Shown here in pieces: positions 13,507 through 21,643 of a stretch of 33,730 nucleotides of DNA. A program made the translations under genes and the position numbers. Source of the stretch: Myxococcales bacterium (GTDB taxonomy: Bacteria; Myxococcota_A; Polyangia; Polyangiales; Polyangiaceae). How positions within the stretch are numbered: the stretch's first letter is position 1; every line of letters begins with the position of its first letter. A model generated the notes under the pieces. The model saw nothing but the letters and a program-made list of their open reading frames with translations, ran no database searches and had not been told where the DNA came from. The stretch spans positions 1-33,730 of the forward strand of contig JAEUKE010000015.1 of NCBI GenBank assembly GCA_016794345.1, in the 5' to 3' direction.

Positions 13507-16194
13507 ATGTTCGAGCCTGTGCTCGCGATTGTCAGGAGGGCCGCCCTCCTGGGCGCCCGGCGCCCCTTCCTCGCGATCGCCATCGGCGTCGCGCTCGTCG
13601 CGCTCTCCTCGTACCTCATCCCGTCCCTGAAGATCTCGACGTCGCGTCGCGACCTCGTCTCCACGGACAACCCGCTGCAGAAGCGCACGGTCGAGTTCGA
13701 CGACAAGTTCGGGTACACGAGCGCGCCGGTCATCGTCGTCTCGGGCAAGTCCGCCGAGGAACGCCGCAAGGTGGTCGACGCGCTCGAGACCGAGATCGAG
13801 AACCTGCCCGAGCTGAAGAACCGCGTGCTCGGACGCGTGGGCCCCGCCGACGTCGCCGAGGTGCTGCTGTTCGCGGACCCAGCCGCGATCACGAAGAACA
13901 TCCCCGCGGAAACCGGGCCCATCGGGGGCACCCTCGAGAAGGGCCTCGTCGGCTGGGTGGGCCTGCTCCGATCCGAGCTCGAGCGTGGCCTGGAGCAGAG
14001 CCCCGCCGGCGACGACGCAAAGACGAAAGAGGGCCTCGATCGACTCGGCGTGATGTTCCAGGCGATGGACGACGAGCTGCAGGGCGCGAGCGGCCTCGCC
14101 CGGCTCGAGCAGCTCGCGCCGACCGAGGGCCGCGAGCCGCTCGCCCGAGGGCTCGACGACCAGGGCTACCTGGCCGGGGACGGCGACCACCACATCGTCG
14201 CGCTCTTTCCGGCTCTGTCCGGGGACGAAGGTTACGAGCTTCGTCCTGTGGTCGAAGGCATCCGCGCCGCGAGGGATCGCGCCATCACCGCCGCGAGCGT
14301 GACGGGCGTCCGCGCGGACGTGACCGGCGTCCCCGCCCTCGCCGTCGACGAGCTCGAGATGGTGCAGAGCGATCTCGCGAAGACCACGATCGCCTCGACG
14401 CTCGCCATCATCATCACCCTCTACTGGGCCTTCCGCAGCTTCCGGCAGTCGATGGTGAGCTTCATCCCCCTCGGCTTCGGGACCATCGTCACCTTCGGCG
14501 TCATCCAGCTCACGCTCGGCCACCTGAACCTGATCACGGCGAGCTTCGCTTCGGTGCTGCTCGGGCTGGGTGATTTCGGCGTCCACATCCAGGCGCGTTA
14601 CTCGGAGCTCCTGCGCCAGGGCGTGCCCAGCAAACAGGCGATGGAGCAGGCGCTCCTCAAGTCGGGGCCGGGCCTCGTCATCGCCACGCTCACCACGGGC
14701 GTCGCCTTCCTCACGACGATGGCGACCGAGTTCACCGCGTTCGCGGAGCTCGGGCTCATCACGACGGTCGGGCTCGTCCTGATGCTCGCGGGCACGTACC
14801 TCCTCGTGCCTCCGGCCATGTTGCTCCTCCTCGGGGCCAAACCTCGCCCCGCGCCGGAGCTCGCGGGCTTCCGCGCCATCGAGCGCTTCGTGAAGCGCTT
14901 CCCCCGCGCCATCATCACCACCGCCGCGGCGCTGACGCTCGCGTTCCTCGTCTTCATCCCGCGCGTCGAGTTCAACGGCCGCTACTTCGAGTTCTTGCCC
15001 GAATCGACGGAGAGCGCCCGCGCGCTCCGCGAGCTCCAGGAGGACGCGGTCGTCAGCCCGTTCGTCGCCAACGTCCGCGCGACGAGCCTGGAAGAGGCGC
15101 GGACCTTCGCCGAGAAGCTCCGCGCGATGCCCTCGGTCGCCTCGGTGGAGTCGCCGTCCGACATGTTGCCGCGCCTCGACGAGACGCGCCTGACGTCGCT
15201 GAAGCGGCTCGTCGACTTGCTCGGGAAAGAAGGCGGCCCGGCCGACTACGCGGCCGCCGAGAAGGCGCCCGTCGATCGCGCCGCCCTCGTGAAGGAGCTG
15301 ACGGAGCTGGCCGACCAGCTCGAGGAGGTCGCCTTCGCCCTGCGCAACGGCGGCAAGGACGCGAAGCCGGCGGAGGCCGCGAAGGCGAAGCTCATCGCCC
15401 TCCGGGAGCGCGTCGAGAAGGCACCGCAGGAGCGGCTCGACGCCGTGCAGGCGACCGTGTTCTCGATCCTGGGGCGCGCGTACCGCACCGCCCGCCAGGT
15501 CATCGAGCGCGGCGCCTACGCGCCGAGCGATCTGCCGGCGCTCTTCCACCACCGCTTCGTCTCGAAGGACGGGACGGAGGTCGCGCTCTTCGTCCACCCG
15601 AAGGGCGACATCTGGGACGTCCCCGTGGCGGAGCGCTTCACGGCGGACGTGACCTCGGTCTCGCCCAACGCCTCGGGCATCGCCACCACGTTGGCCGAGC
15701 ACCCGAAGATGATCGTCCGCGGCTTCCAGCGGTCCACCCTGCTCGCGGCGGGGCTCGTGCTCGTCATCCTGTACCTCGGCTTCCGTCGCGTCTTCGACGT
15801 CGCGGGCTCGGCCGTCCCCCTCATCGTCGGCGCCGTGATCATGTGCGGCTCCATCCCCCTGCTCGGGCTGGCCTTCAACCACGCCAACGTGGTCATCGTC
15901 CCGCTGTTGCTCGGCCTCGGCCTCGAGGCGAGCGCGCACATCGTCCACCGGTACCGCGAGAGCGCGGAGGAGAACGGCGGCGTCGCCCGCCTGTCCGACT
16001 TGCTCTCGGGAACGGGGAGCGCGGTCTTCATCGGCACGCTGACGACGGTGTGGGGCTTCACCGTCATGCTCTTCGCCGAGTACCGGGCCATGTTCTACAT
16101 GGGCTTGCTCATGACCATCGGCAAGGGCGCGACGCTCGCGGCGAGCCTCCTCGTGTTGCCGGCGCTCCTCGTCGTGATGAAGAAGGCCAAGTGA
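13507..16194 (+). CDS. RND-superfamily (MMPL/HpnN-like) membrane transporter
   Basis: An 895-residue protein with the RND plan: one span near the N-terminus (about 21-39), a large periplasmic loop, five spans, a span beginning the second half (IITTAAALTLAFLVFIP), a second large loop and five final spans. The TM4 proton-relay aspartate is probably D356 in LLGLGDFGVHIQARY. The matching place in the second half reads LLGLGLEASAHIVHRY, without the aspartate. The second loop has a helical, Ala/Lys/Glu-rich portion around residues 575-645. HpnN-like members move hopanoids or other lipids between membranes, using the proton gradient. A GAGGG ribosome binding site lies 10 nt upstream. It follows the TatT-like gene by 13 bp, so binding protein, lipoprotein and RND protein could form one export or lipid-transfer unit. 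Confidence 0.85.
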   Translation: MFEPVLAIVRRAALLGARRPFLAIAIGVALVALSSYLIPSLKISTSRRDLVSTDNPLQKRTVEFDDKFGYTSAPVIVVSGKSAEERRKVVDALETEIENLPELKNRVLGRVGPADVAEVLLFADPAAITKNIPAETGPIGGTLEKGLVGWVGLLRSELERGLEQSPAGDDAKTKEGLDRLGVMFQAMDDELQGASGLARLEQLAPTEGREPLARGLDDQGYLAGDGDHHIVALFPALSGDEGYELRPVVEGIRAARDRAITAASVTGVRADVTGVPALAVDELEMVQSDLAKTTIASTLAIIITLYWAFRSFRQSMVSFIPLGFGTIVTFGVIQLTLGHLNLITASFASVLLGLGDFGVHIQARYSELLRQGVPSKQAMEQALLKSGPGLVIATLTTGVAFLTTMATEFTAFAELGLITTVGLVLMLAGTYLLVPPAMLLLLGAKPRPAPELAGFRAIERFVKRFPRAIITTAAALTLAFLVFIPRVEFNGRYFEFLPESTESARALRELQEDAVVSPFVANVRATSLEEARTFAEKLRAMPSVASVESPSDMLPRLDETRLTSLKRLVDLLGKEGGPADYAAAEKAPVDRAALVKELTELADQLEEVAFALRNGGKDAKPAEAAKAKLIALRERVEKAPQERLDAVQATVFSILGRAYRTARQVIERGAYAPSDLPALFHHRFVSKDGTEVALFVHPKGDIWDVPVAERFTADVTSVSPNASGIATTLAEHPKMIVRGFQRSTLLAAGLVLVILYLGFRRVFDVAGSAVPLIVGAVIMCGSIPLLGLAFNHANVVIVPLLLGLGLEASAHIVHRYRESAEENGGVARLSDLLSGTGSAVFIGTLTTVWGFTVMLFAEYRAMFYMGLLMTIGKGATLAASLLVLPALLVVMKKAK

Positions 16195-16298
16195 CCCGAG
16201 GCGGCTAGCCGGCGGCACCTGTGGCGCTCCGCGATCCGCGGGGCCAACAGTTTGCTCGAAAGGGTGGCGTCGTTGTGCTGGATGAGGGAGGTGCTGCT

Positions 16299-16415
16299 CT
16301 TTCACCCCCCAGCCCCCTCGCTTCGCGAGGGGGTGCCATCGAGAAACAGCGACAAATCAGCCGCATTGGGGCGTGCTCCCCCCTCACGCAGTGAGGGGGG
16401 CTGGGGGGGTGAAAG
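16299..16415. repeat. Nested inverted-repeat element (REP/MITE-like)
   Basis: Outer arms CTTTCACCCCCCAGCCCCCTC (16299-16319) and its near-complement at 16393-16415 (with one extra G in two runs) enclose two strong hairpins. These are CCCCCTCGC-TTC-GCGAGGGGG (16313-16333, 9-bp stem) and CCCCCCTCAC-GCA-GTGAGGGGGG (16378-16400, 10-bp stem). The centre (about 16334-16377) is ordinary sequence. The whole is 117 bp and sits in the gap between the RND and methionine-pathway genes. It looks like a small mobile or palindromic repeat and may also end transcription in both directions. It has no coding capacity. Confidence 0.8.
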
Positions 16416-16454
16416 GGCGGCACATTGGATTCAGATCGGGAGGCGGGGACTTTT

Positions 16455-16472
16455 TTAGCAACCTGCTAAGGT
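16455..16472 (+). promoter_or_regulatory. Palindrome and TAAGGT -10-like box in front of the metH/metF fusion
   Basis: TTAGCA-ACC-TGCTAA (16455-16469) is a perfect 6-bp dyad. Its right arm overlaps TAAGGT (16467-16472), which lies 10 nt before the ATG at 16483. A possible GTG start at 16471 would fall within this box, which favours the ATG. A repressor bound at the dyad would block the promoter. Confidence 0.4.
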
Positions 16473-16482
16473 GCACGCTCCG

Positions 16483-18363
16483 ATGGCTTCTTCCGATTCG
16501 TCCGCGACCCAGCTGCCCCCCTTCCTCGAAGCGGTGGAGCGTTCGCTCCTCGTCTCGGACGGCGCGATGGGCTCGCTCCTCTACGAGCGCGGCATCTTCG
16601 TCACGCAGAACTTCGAGCAGCTAAACGTCGCGCGGCCCGAGGTCGTCAAGAAGATCCACGCGGACTACCTCGAGGCCGGCGCCCAGATCATCCAGACGAA
16701 CACCTTCGGTGCGAACCGCTTCCGGCTCGAGCGGCACGGGCTCGTGGGGGAGGTGCGCCGCTTCAACCTCGAGGGCGCGAAGATCGCCCGCGAGGTCGTC
16801 GGGAGCCGCGCCTATGTCGCCGGGTCCGTCGGGCCCACGGGGCTCGTGCCCGGCGCGGATCGCTCGAAGGAGCTCGCGCTCGCCCGCGCGACGTTTGCCG
16901 ATCAAGCGGCGGCCCTCGCCGAGGGCGGCTGCGATCTCCTGGTGCTCGAGACCTTCCGCCACCTCGACGAGCTCTGCATCGCGATCGAGGCCGCGCGGCT
17001 CGGCGCCCCGAAGCTCCCCATCGTCGCCTCGATCACGTTCGACTCGGAGGGCACGGTCGCGGACGGCACCGAGCCGGAGGAGGTCGCGAAGATCATCGCG
17101 GGGTACGGCCCCGACGTGCTCGGCGTGAACTGCGGGGACGGTCCTCAGCTCTCCTTGACGATGGCCGAGCGCATGCGCGGCCCCGGGCTCCCGCTCTGCG
17201 TGCAGCCAAACGCGGGACTGCCCCGCACGGTGGACGGCCGCCTCCTCTACATGGCCACGCCGGAGTACTTCGACGTGTTCGCCCGGCGGATGATCCAGGC
17301 TGGCGCGCGCATCGTCGGCGGCTGCTGCGGCACGACCCCCGATCACATCCGGTGGATGGCGCGCTCGGTCCGCATGCTCGCGGGCGCACACGGCAACGAG
17401 CCGGAGCGCTCCTCGGCGCCCCCCATCCACGGCGCGGTGCCACACGCGCAAGAGCCGACGCCCCTCGCGGAGCGCAGCGAGCTGGCCCAGAAGCTCGCCG
17501 CCGGGAAGTTCGTCGTCAGCGTGGAGGTGAACCCCGAGCCGGGCGTCTCGCCCGACAGCGCGCTCGCCGCCGCGAAGATGCTGATCGACGCAGGCGTCGA
17601 CATCGTCAACGTCGCGGACGGCCCCCGCGCCACGGCCCGCATGTCGAACCTCGCGTTCTGCTCGCTGCTCCTCGCGCGGCACGGCATCCAGCCCATGCTC
17701 CACGTATGCGGGCGCGACCGGAACATGATCGGCCAGATGGCCCACCTCCTGGGCGCGCACGCGCTCGGGCTACGCAACCTCGTCGTGATCACGGGCGACC
17801 CGCCCAAGGTCGGCGACTACCCCGAAGCGACGGCCGTCTACGATCTCGACTCGGTCGGCCTGCTGCACATGGCCTCGCAGCTGAACCGCGGCCTCGACCC
17901 GTCCGGCAAGGCGCTGCGCGGCGGGAAGACCTCGTTCGTCTGCGCCACGGGCTTCGAGCCCGGCGCGCCGGATCTCGACAAGGAGATCGCGCGGCTCGAG
18001 GCCAAGGTCGCGGCCGGCGCCGATCTCGTGATGACCCAGCCCGTCTTCTTCACGGACCTGCTCGAGAAGGTCCTCGCGCGCATCGCCCACCTGAAGGTGC
18101 CGGTGATGGTCGGGGTGCTTCCCCTCGTCTCCTTCAAGAACGCGGAGTTCCTCCACAACGAGGTGCCCGGCATGCAGATCCCCGAGTCCATCCGCGAGCG
18201 CATGCGCAAGGCGCCCCCGGGGCCGGAGGCCCGCAAGGAGGGCGTGCGCATCGCGCGGGAGATGTTGTTCGAGGTCAAGGACCGCGTGCAGGGCGCCTAC
18301 CTCATGCCGCCGCTCGGCAAATACGAGCTCGCGCTCGAGGTCCTCGACGGGCTGGCGCGCTGA
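16483..18363 (+). CDS. Bifunctional homocysteine S-methyltransferase / 5,10-methylenetetrahydrofolate reductase
   Basis: A 626-residue fusion. Residues about 10-305 are the zinc-dependent homocysteine methyltransferase barrel: LLVSDGAMGSLLYERG, then AGAQIIQTNTFGANR, with zinc cysteines C217 in GVNCGDGP and C281-C282 in GGCCGTTPDHI. Residues about 343-626 are the FAD-containing MetF-like reductase: SVEVNPEPG (with E348), DIVNVADGPRATARMSNLAF, HVCGRDRN, LVVITGDPPK and VMTQPVFF. The same domain order is found in the Bacillus YitJ type. The reductase makes 5-methyl-THF and the first domain transfers a methyl group to homocysteine, giving methionine. The N-terminal domain alone lacks the cobalamin domain of full MetH, so it may use another methyl donor such as S-methylmethionine. 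No riboswitch is visible in the upstream 100 bp. Confidence 0.93.
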   Translation: MASSDSSATQLPPFLEAVERSLLVSDGAMGSLLYERGIFVTQNFEQLNVARPEVVKKIHADYLEAGAQIIQTNTFGANRFRLERHGLVGEVRRFNLEGAKIAREVVGSRAYVAGSVGPTGLVPGADRSKELALARATFADQAAALAEGGCDLLVLETFRHLDELCIAIEAARLGAPKLPIVASITFDSEGTVADGTEPEEVAKIIAGYGPDVLGVNCGDGPQLSLTMAERMRGPGLPLCVQPNAGLPRTVDGRLLYMATPEYFDVFARRMIQAGARIVGGCCGTTPDHIRWMARSVRMLAGAHGNEPERSSAPPIHGAVPHAQEPTPLAERSELAQKLAAGKFVVSVEVNPEPGVSPDSALAAAKMLIDAGVDIVNVADGPRATARMSNLAFCSLLLARHGIQPMLHVCGRDRNMIGQMAHLLGAHALGLRNLVVITGDPPKVGDYPEATAVYDLDSVGLLHMASQLNRGLDPSGKALRGGKTSFVCATGFEPGAPDLDKEIARLEAKVAAGADLVMTQPVFFTDLLEKVLARIAHLKVPVMVGVLPLVSFKNAEFLHNEVPGMQIPESIRERMRKAPPGPEARKEGVRIAREMLFEVKDRVQGAYLMPPLGKYELALEVLDGLAR

Positions 18364-18384
18364 GATCTGGCGCGCCGAGATCTC
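18362..18384. terminator. Hairpin between convergent genes (possible bidirectional terminator)
   Basis: GAGATCT-GGCGCGCC-G-AGATCTC begins in the stop codon of the methionine-pathway gene and ends 6 bp before the stop of the convergent gene at 18390. The outer 7-bp arms and an inner GGCG/CGCC stem, with one bulged G, give a strong hairpin. No T-run follows on either side, so it would be an atypical terminator. Confidence 0.4.
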
Positions 18385-18389
18385 CGCGC

Positions 18390-19661
18390 TCAGAAGCTGC
18401 CGCGAACGCCCCAATACGTGGGGCCGATCACCGGCGAGATCGACGCCGTGCTGGTCGAGCCCCCGGTGGGGACGAGCCACAGGACGGTCGCCACAATCGC
18501 CATCGCGCCGCCGCCGGCCATGAGGCCGATGCCGACGTTCTGGAAGATGACGCGTTCGTCATCGATGTCCTGCAGGGTCGCGTAGTCCGAAGCGGGCAGG
18601 TCCGTCCCCGGCTCGCGGCGGGCGGCGGCGTCCTCAAGCTCCGACCGGCGCGACTCGGCGTTGATGAGGAGCACGCCGCCGGCGACGAGGAGCGCCACGG
18701 ACGTGCCGGTCGCCACCCAGGGCCACGCGCGCGACGGGCTCGGCGCTTGCGGGGCGAGCGCGACACGTGTGATGCCGCCGCGCCGCAGCTCGACCTCGGT
18801 CTCGGCGTACGCGCCGTCCTCCAGGGTCATGGCGACCTCGTGTTTGCCGGGCGAGGTCGGGAGCTTGCCCGACGCGTCCGGCGTGACGGCGTCACCGTCC
18901 AGCGTGATCTTTGCGCCCTTGGGGACCGAGCCGAGCACGATGGCAGCCTCCGCGTTGGGCACCTTGATCGTGGACTCCGCGCTTGGCGGCCCCAGGTCGC
19001 CGAACTTGTCCTGGGCGACGAGCGCGACCTTCAGCGTCGCGCCGGGACGGATCCAGGAAGGGTCGAGCATGCCGCGCAGCGGGCCTTCTTCGCTGGGGAT
19101 GAGCGGCACGTCGAACGAGCCCTCGAGCCCCGTGCTCTGCACGCGCGCGACGACCTTCAGCCACGTGGGCTTCTTCGAGACCTCGGTCGAAGCGCGCAGC
19201 GGCTGGAAGGCGACGTCGGGCGGCTTGATGTCGAGCTTGGAGATCTCGATCTTCTCGGCGCCGAGGCGCCCGGCGCGGACCTCCTTGGCGGCGGCGCGAC
19301 AGACCTCGCGGACCTTCGGAGACTGATCGCGAGCGACCTCCGGGTCGAAGTCCGCTGCGATGACGGCGCGACCACACGCCTTGGTGGCTTCCTCCGCGCC
19401 TTGTGTCACGAGGAGCGCGTTGGTCTCGAGCAGCCCCACCTCCAGCGCCAGCGCGGGCGGGAGGTTGCGGTTCTTGAGCGCCGCGGTGATCCGCAGCGCT
19501 TCCTGGTACTTGCCGGCATCCACCTGCTCGCGCGCCCGCGCCACGATGCCGGCGAGATCCTGCGCCGAGGCGGGCGCCACGCAGACGAGAGACGAGAGCA
19601 CCGCGAGGGCGCAGACCAGCTTCGGTTTCGACACGGAGGAGAGGGCGCGTCGGAGGGTCAC
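18390..19661 (-). CDS. Exported protein with PEGA-like segment and C-terminal membrane spans
   Basis: A 423-residue protein from the GTG at 19659-19661, inside the stop of the kinase gene (GTGA). The signal peptide ends near VCVAPASAQ. Residues about 40-130 look like TPR-type helices (AGIVARAREQVDAGKYQEALRITAAL). A PEGA-like segment follows (AIVLGSVPKGAKITLDGDAVTPDASGKLPTSPGKHEVAMTLEDGAYAETEVEL), then VALAPQ and two hydrophobic spans near the C-terminus (WVATGTSVALLVAGGVLLIN and VGIGLMAGGGAMAIVATVLWLV). It would therefore sit mainly in the periplasm, anchored at its C-terminus. Because it is coupled to a kinase that also has an extracytoplasmic PEGA domain, it is probably that kinase's partner in envelope sensing. 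No enzymatic motif is seen. A longer in-frame reading upstream is antisense to the kinase. Confidence 0.8.
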   Translation of the reverse strand: MTLRRALSSVSKPKLVCALAVLSSLVCVAPASAQDLAGIVARAREQVDAGKYQEALRITAALKNRNLPPALALEVGLLETNALLVTQGAEEATKACGRAVIAADFDPEVARDQSPKVREVCRAAAKEVRAGRLGAEKIEISKLDIKPPDVAFQPLRASTEVSKKPTWLKVVARVQSTGLEGSFDVPLIPSEEGPLRGMLDPSWIRPGATLKVALVAQDKFGDLGPPSAESTIKVPNAEAAIVLGSVPKGAKITLDGDAVTPDASGKLPTSPGKHEVAMTLEDGAYAETEVELRRGGITRVALAPQAPSPSRAWPWVATGTSVALLVAGGVLLINAESRRSELEDAAARREPGTDLPASDYATLQDIDDERVIFQNVGIGLMAGGGAMAIVATVLWLVPTGGSTSTASISPVIGPTYWGVRGSF

Positions 19662-21478
19662 TGGCTCTTCTTCAGGTCGAAGCCTACGGAGGCCTGCTTG
19701 CCGGCCACGACCTTGACCGTAGCCGAACGCGACGCGCCGAGATCGGGGTTTGTGACGGTCACGGTGTGCGGGCCCGGCGGGAGCGAGATCGGGCCGATCG
19801 GCGTGGTGCCGCGAGGGACGCCGTCGACCGAGACGTTCCCCCACGGCGAGACCGTGACCTGGAGCGTGCCGGGCGAGGTGGCGTCGGGCGCCGGATCGTT
19901 CTCGGTGGCCGTGGGCCGAGGCGGCGTGTTGCCCTTCTTCGGCTTCGGGTCCTTCGGGTCGCTCGTCGGTGCCGCGCTCGCTGACGGATCCGTCAGCGCG
20001 ACGGACGGCGTCGCGGTGGGTTCGGCCGAGCCCACGACGCTGGACGCGACGCTCCGCGCCGGATCGACCGGAGACGCGGTCGTCCCCGCGGCCGCGTGCT
20101 CGCTCGCGTTCATGCGCTCGCTCTTTCCGAAGAACACCCAGAGCGCCCCGGCGCCGATGCCGACGAGCGAGGCGAGGGCCAGCGCCACCACCCAGGTGCG
20201 CGACTGCGGCGCCGGCTGGCGTCCGCCCGAGGCGTCGGTGATGCTCGCGATGCGCGTGACGCTGGCCGGCCCCTGGGGCGGGACGCTCGGCGGGACGGCC
20301 GGCAGCCGACCCGCGGACGCGTAGGACTGGGAGAGCGCAGCCGAGTGGGGCCCGGAGTCGTGGTAGTGCGGCCCGGAGCCGAGCGAGACGTTCATGCTGT
20401 GCGGACCGCTGCTCGCGGGCGTGCCGTAGCTGCCCGAGCCCGTCTGGTAGGCGCGTGGGTTCGATCCGCTGTGCCCAAACGCCGGAAGCTCACCCGAGAG
20501 CGCGAGGCTCCACGGCTGCTTGGTCGCCGGGGCCGTGCTCGCCGCTCCCGCGGCGATGGCGACGCGCTCGGCCAGCTCCGCGAAGGCAGCCTGCTCCGCC
20601 GCCGGTCCCATGCTGAAGAGCACACCGTTCAGCGCCGCTGCGAGGTGGCCCGCGGTGGGGACGCGATCTTCCGAGCGGAACTCGGTGGCCGCGTCGATGG
20701 CTTGAGCCAGGGCAGGCATCGCATCGGCGACCACCTCGTGGACGTGAGGCACGCGCTCGGTCGCGATCTTGGCGATGAGCTGGCCCTGGGTCTCGGCCTT
20801 GCGCAGACGACCGCCGATCAACGCCTCGAAGATGGTGACTCCGAGCGAGAAGACGTCTGCGCGGCCGTCGAACGGCTCACCCAGGGCTTGCTCGGGCGGC
20901 ATGTACGGGAGCTTCCCTTTGAAGATGCCCGTCTCCGTCTTCTCGCCGCCCAGGCCGTGGATGCGAGCGACGCCGAAGTCGCTCAAGCGGACGCGGCCGT
21001 CGCGGCCGACGAGGATGTTGGCCGGGCTGACGTCCCGATGAACGACCCCGAGGTTGTGGCCGTTCATGTCGGTCATCGAGTGGACCGCGTCGAGCGCGCG
21101 CGCCACCTCCCGCCCCACGAGCGCGACGGCCGCAGGCGACAGGGCGCCCGCCTTCCTCAGCAGCCGATCCAGCGCGGCGCCGTCGATGTAGTCGAGCACG
21201 AGGTAGAGCCCGCGCTCGTCCGACTCGCCGAGCTCGATGAGCCTCACGATGTTCGGGTGATCGAGCCGCGCGATGACCTGCGCCTCTGCGATGAACGACT
21301 CGCGGGCGTATTCGCTGATCCCTTCGGTCGCGAGGAGCCGCTTGAGCGCGACCTGCCGACGAAAGTTGCGAGGGCCGACCTCCTCCGCAAGCCACACCTC
21401 TCCCATGGCGCCCTTCCCGAGGAGGCGCAGGAGGCGGAACTTGCCCGCGAAGAGGTCTTGAGGAAGCTCCTGAGACAT
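19658..21478 (-). CDS. Membrane Ser/Thr protein kinase with extracytoplasmic PEGA domain
   Basis: A 606-residue Hanks-type kinase. The kinase domain (about 14-285) has the glycine loop GKGAMGEV (21-28), VALK with K46, a helix C glutamate in FIAEAQV (E65), the catalytic HRD (147-149) in VVHRDVSPANIL, DFG (167-169) and MPPEQAL in place of the usual APE. All residues needed for phosphotransfer are present. A Ser/Gly/His-rich linker (about 320-425) leads to one span (about 429-450), and the outside part ends in a PEGA domain (about 538-606; VSVDGVPRGTTPIGPISLPPGPHTVTV). The protein likely detects a cell-envelope signal and phosphorylates cytoplasmic targets. The stop overlaps the next gene's GTG. 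A TAAGAT hexamer (complement of 21500-21505) may be its -10 box. Confidence 0.93.
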   Translation of the reverse strand: MSQELPQDLFAGKFRLLRLLGKGAMGEVWLAEEVGPRNFRRQVALKRLLATEGISEYARESFIAEAQVIARLDHPNIVRLIELGESDERGLYLVLDYIDGAALDRLLRKAGALSPAAVALVGREVARALDAVHSMTDMNGHNLGVVHRDVSPANILVGRDGRVRLSDFGVARIHGLGGEKTETGIFKGKLPYMPPEQALGEPFDGRADVFSLGVTIFEALIGGRLRKAETQGQLIAKIATERVPHVHEVVADAMPALAQAIDAATEFRSEDRVPTAGHLAAALNGVLFSMGPAAEQAAFAELAERVAIAAGAASTAPATKQPWSLALSGELPAFGHSGSNPRAYQTGSGSYGTPASSGPHSMNVSLGSGPHYHDSGPHSAALSQSYASAGRLPAVPPSVPPQGPASVTRIASITDASGGRQPAPQSRTWVVALALASLVGIGAGALWVFFGKSERMNASEHAAAGTTASPVDPARSVASSVVGSAEPTATPSVALTDPSASAAPTSDPKDPKPKKGNTPPRPTATENDPAPDATSPGTLQVTVSPWGNVSVDGVPRGTTPIGPISLPPGPHTVTVTNPDLGASRSATVKVVAGKQASVGFDLKKSQ

Positions 21479-21598
21479 GACGGAGCGAGAGAGAGCTGAA
21501 TCTTACTCGACCCGAGACCCGTGGCCGGAAAAACCTTGCGAGCCGCGACGAACGGGTTGCCCGCCGCAAGCGACTACACCACCCGACCCGAAGGTCAT

Positions 21599-21615
21599 TT
21601 GCACACGACGTGCAA
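21599..21615. promoter_or_regulatory. TTGCAC-N5-GTGCAA dyad upstream of the PEGA kinase
   Basis: Perfect 6-bp arms TTGCAC (21599-21604) and GTGCAA (21610-21615) flank ACGAC. It lies in the 165-bp gap between the last lipoprotein gene and the kinase gene, about 120 bp upstream of the kinase start. It has the size of a typical dimeric regulator site, but it could also be a messenger hairpin behind the lipoprotein operon. Function is inferred. Confidence 0.4.
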
Positions 21616-21643
21616 CGTCCGATTGGCGGTGAGACGGTTCGCC

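Noticed and set aside
16471..16473. GTG start for the metH/metF fusion
   Set aside because: It lies on the proposed -10 box; the ATG at 16483 is a better start and loses only four residues.
16195..16482. SAM, SAH or cobalamin riboswitch before the methionine-pathway gene
   Set aside because: I could not find the conserved core of any of these, and the gap is largely the nested inverted repeat.
18390..19844. A 484-residue version of the PEGA-like exported protein
   Set aside because: The first 61 residues are antisense-like Arg-rich sequence within the kinase gene; the GTG at 19661 is followed at once by a good signal peptide.
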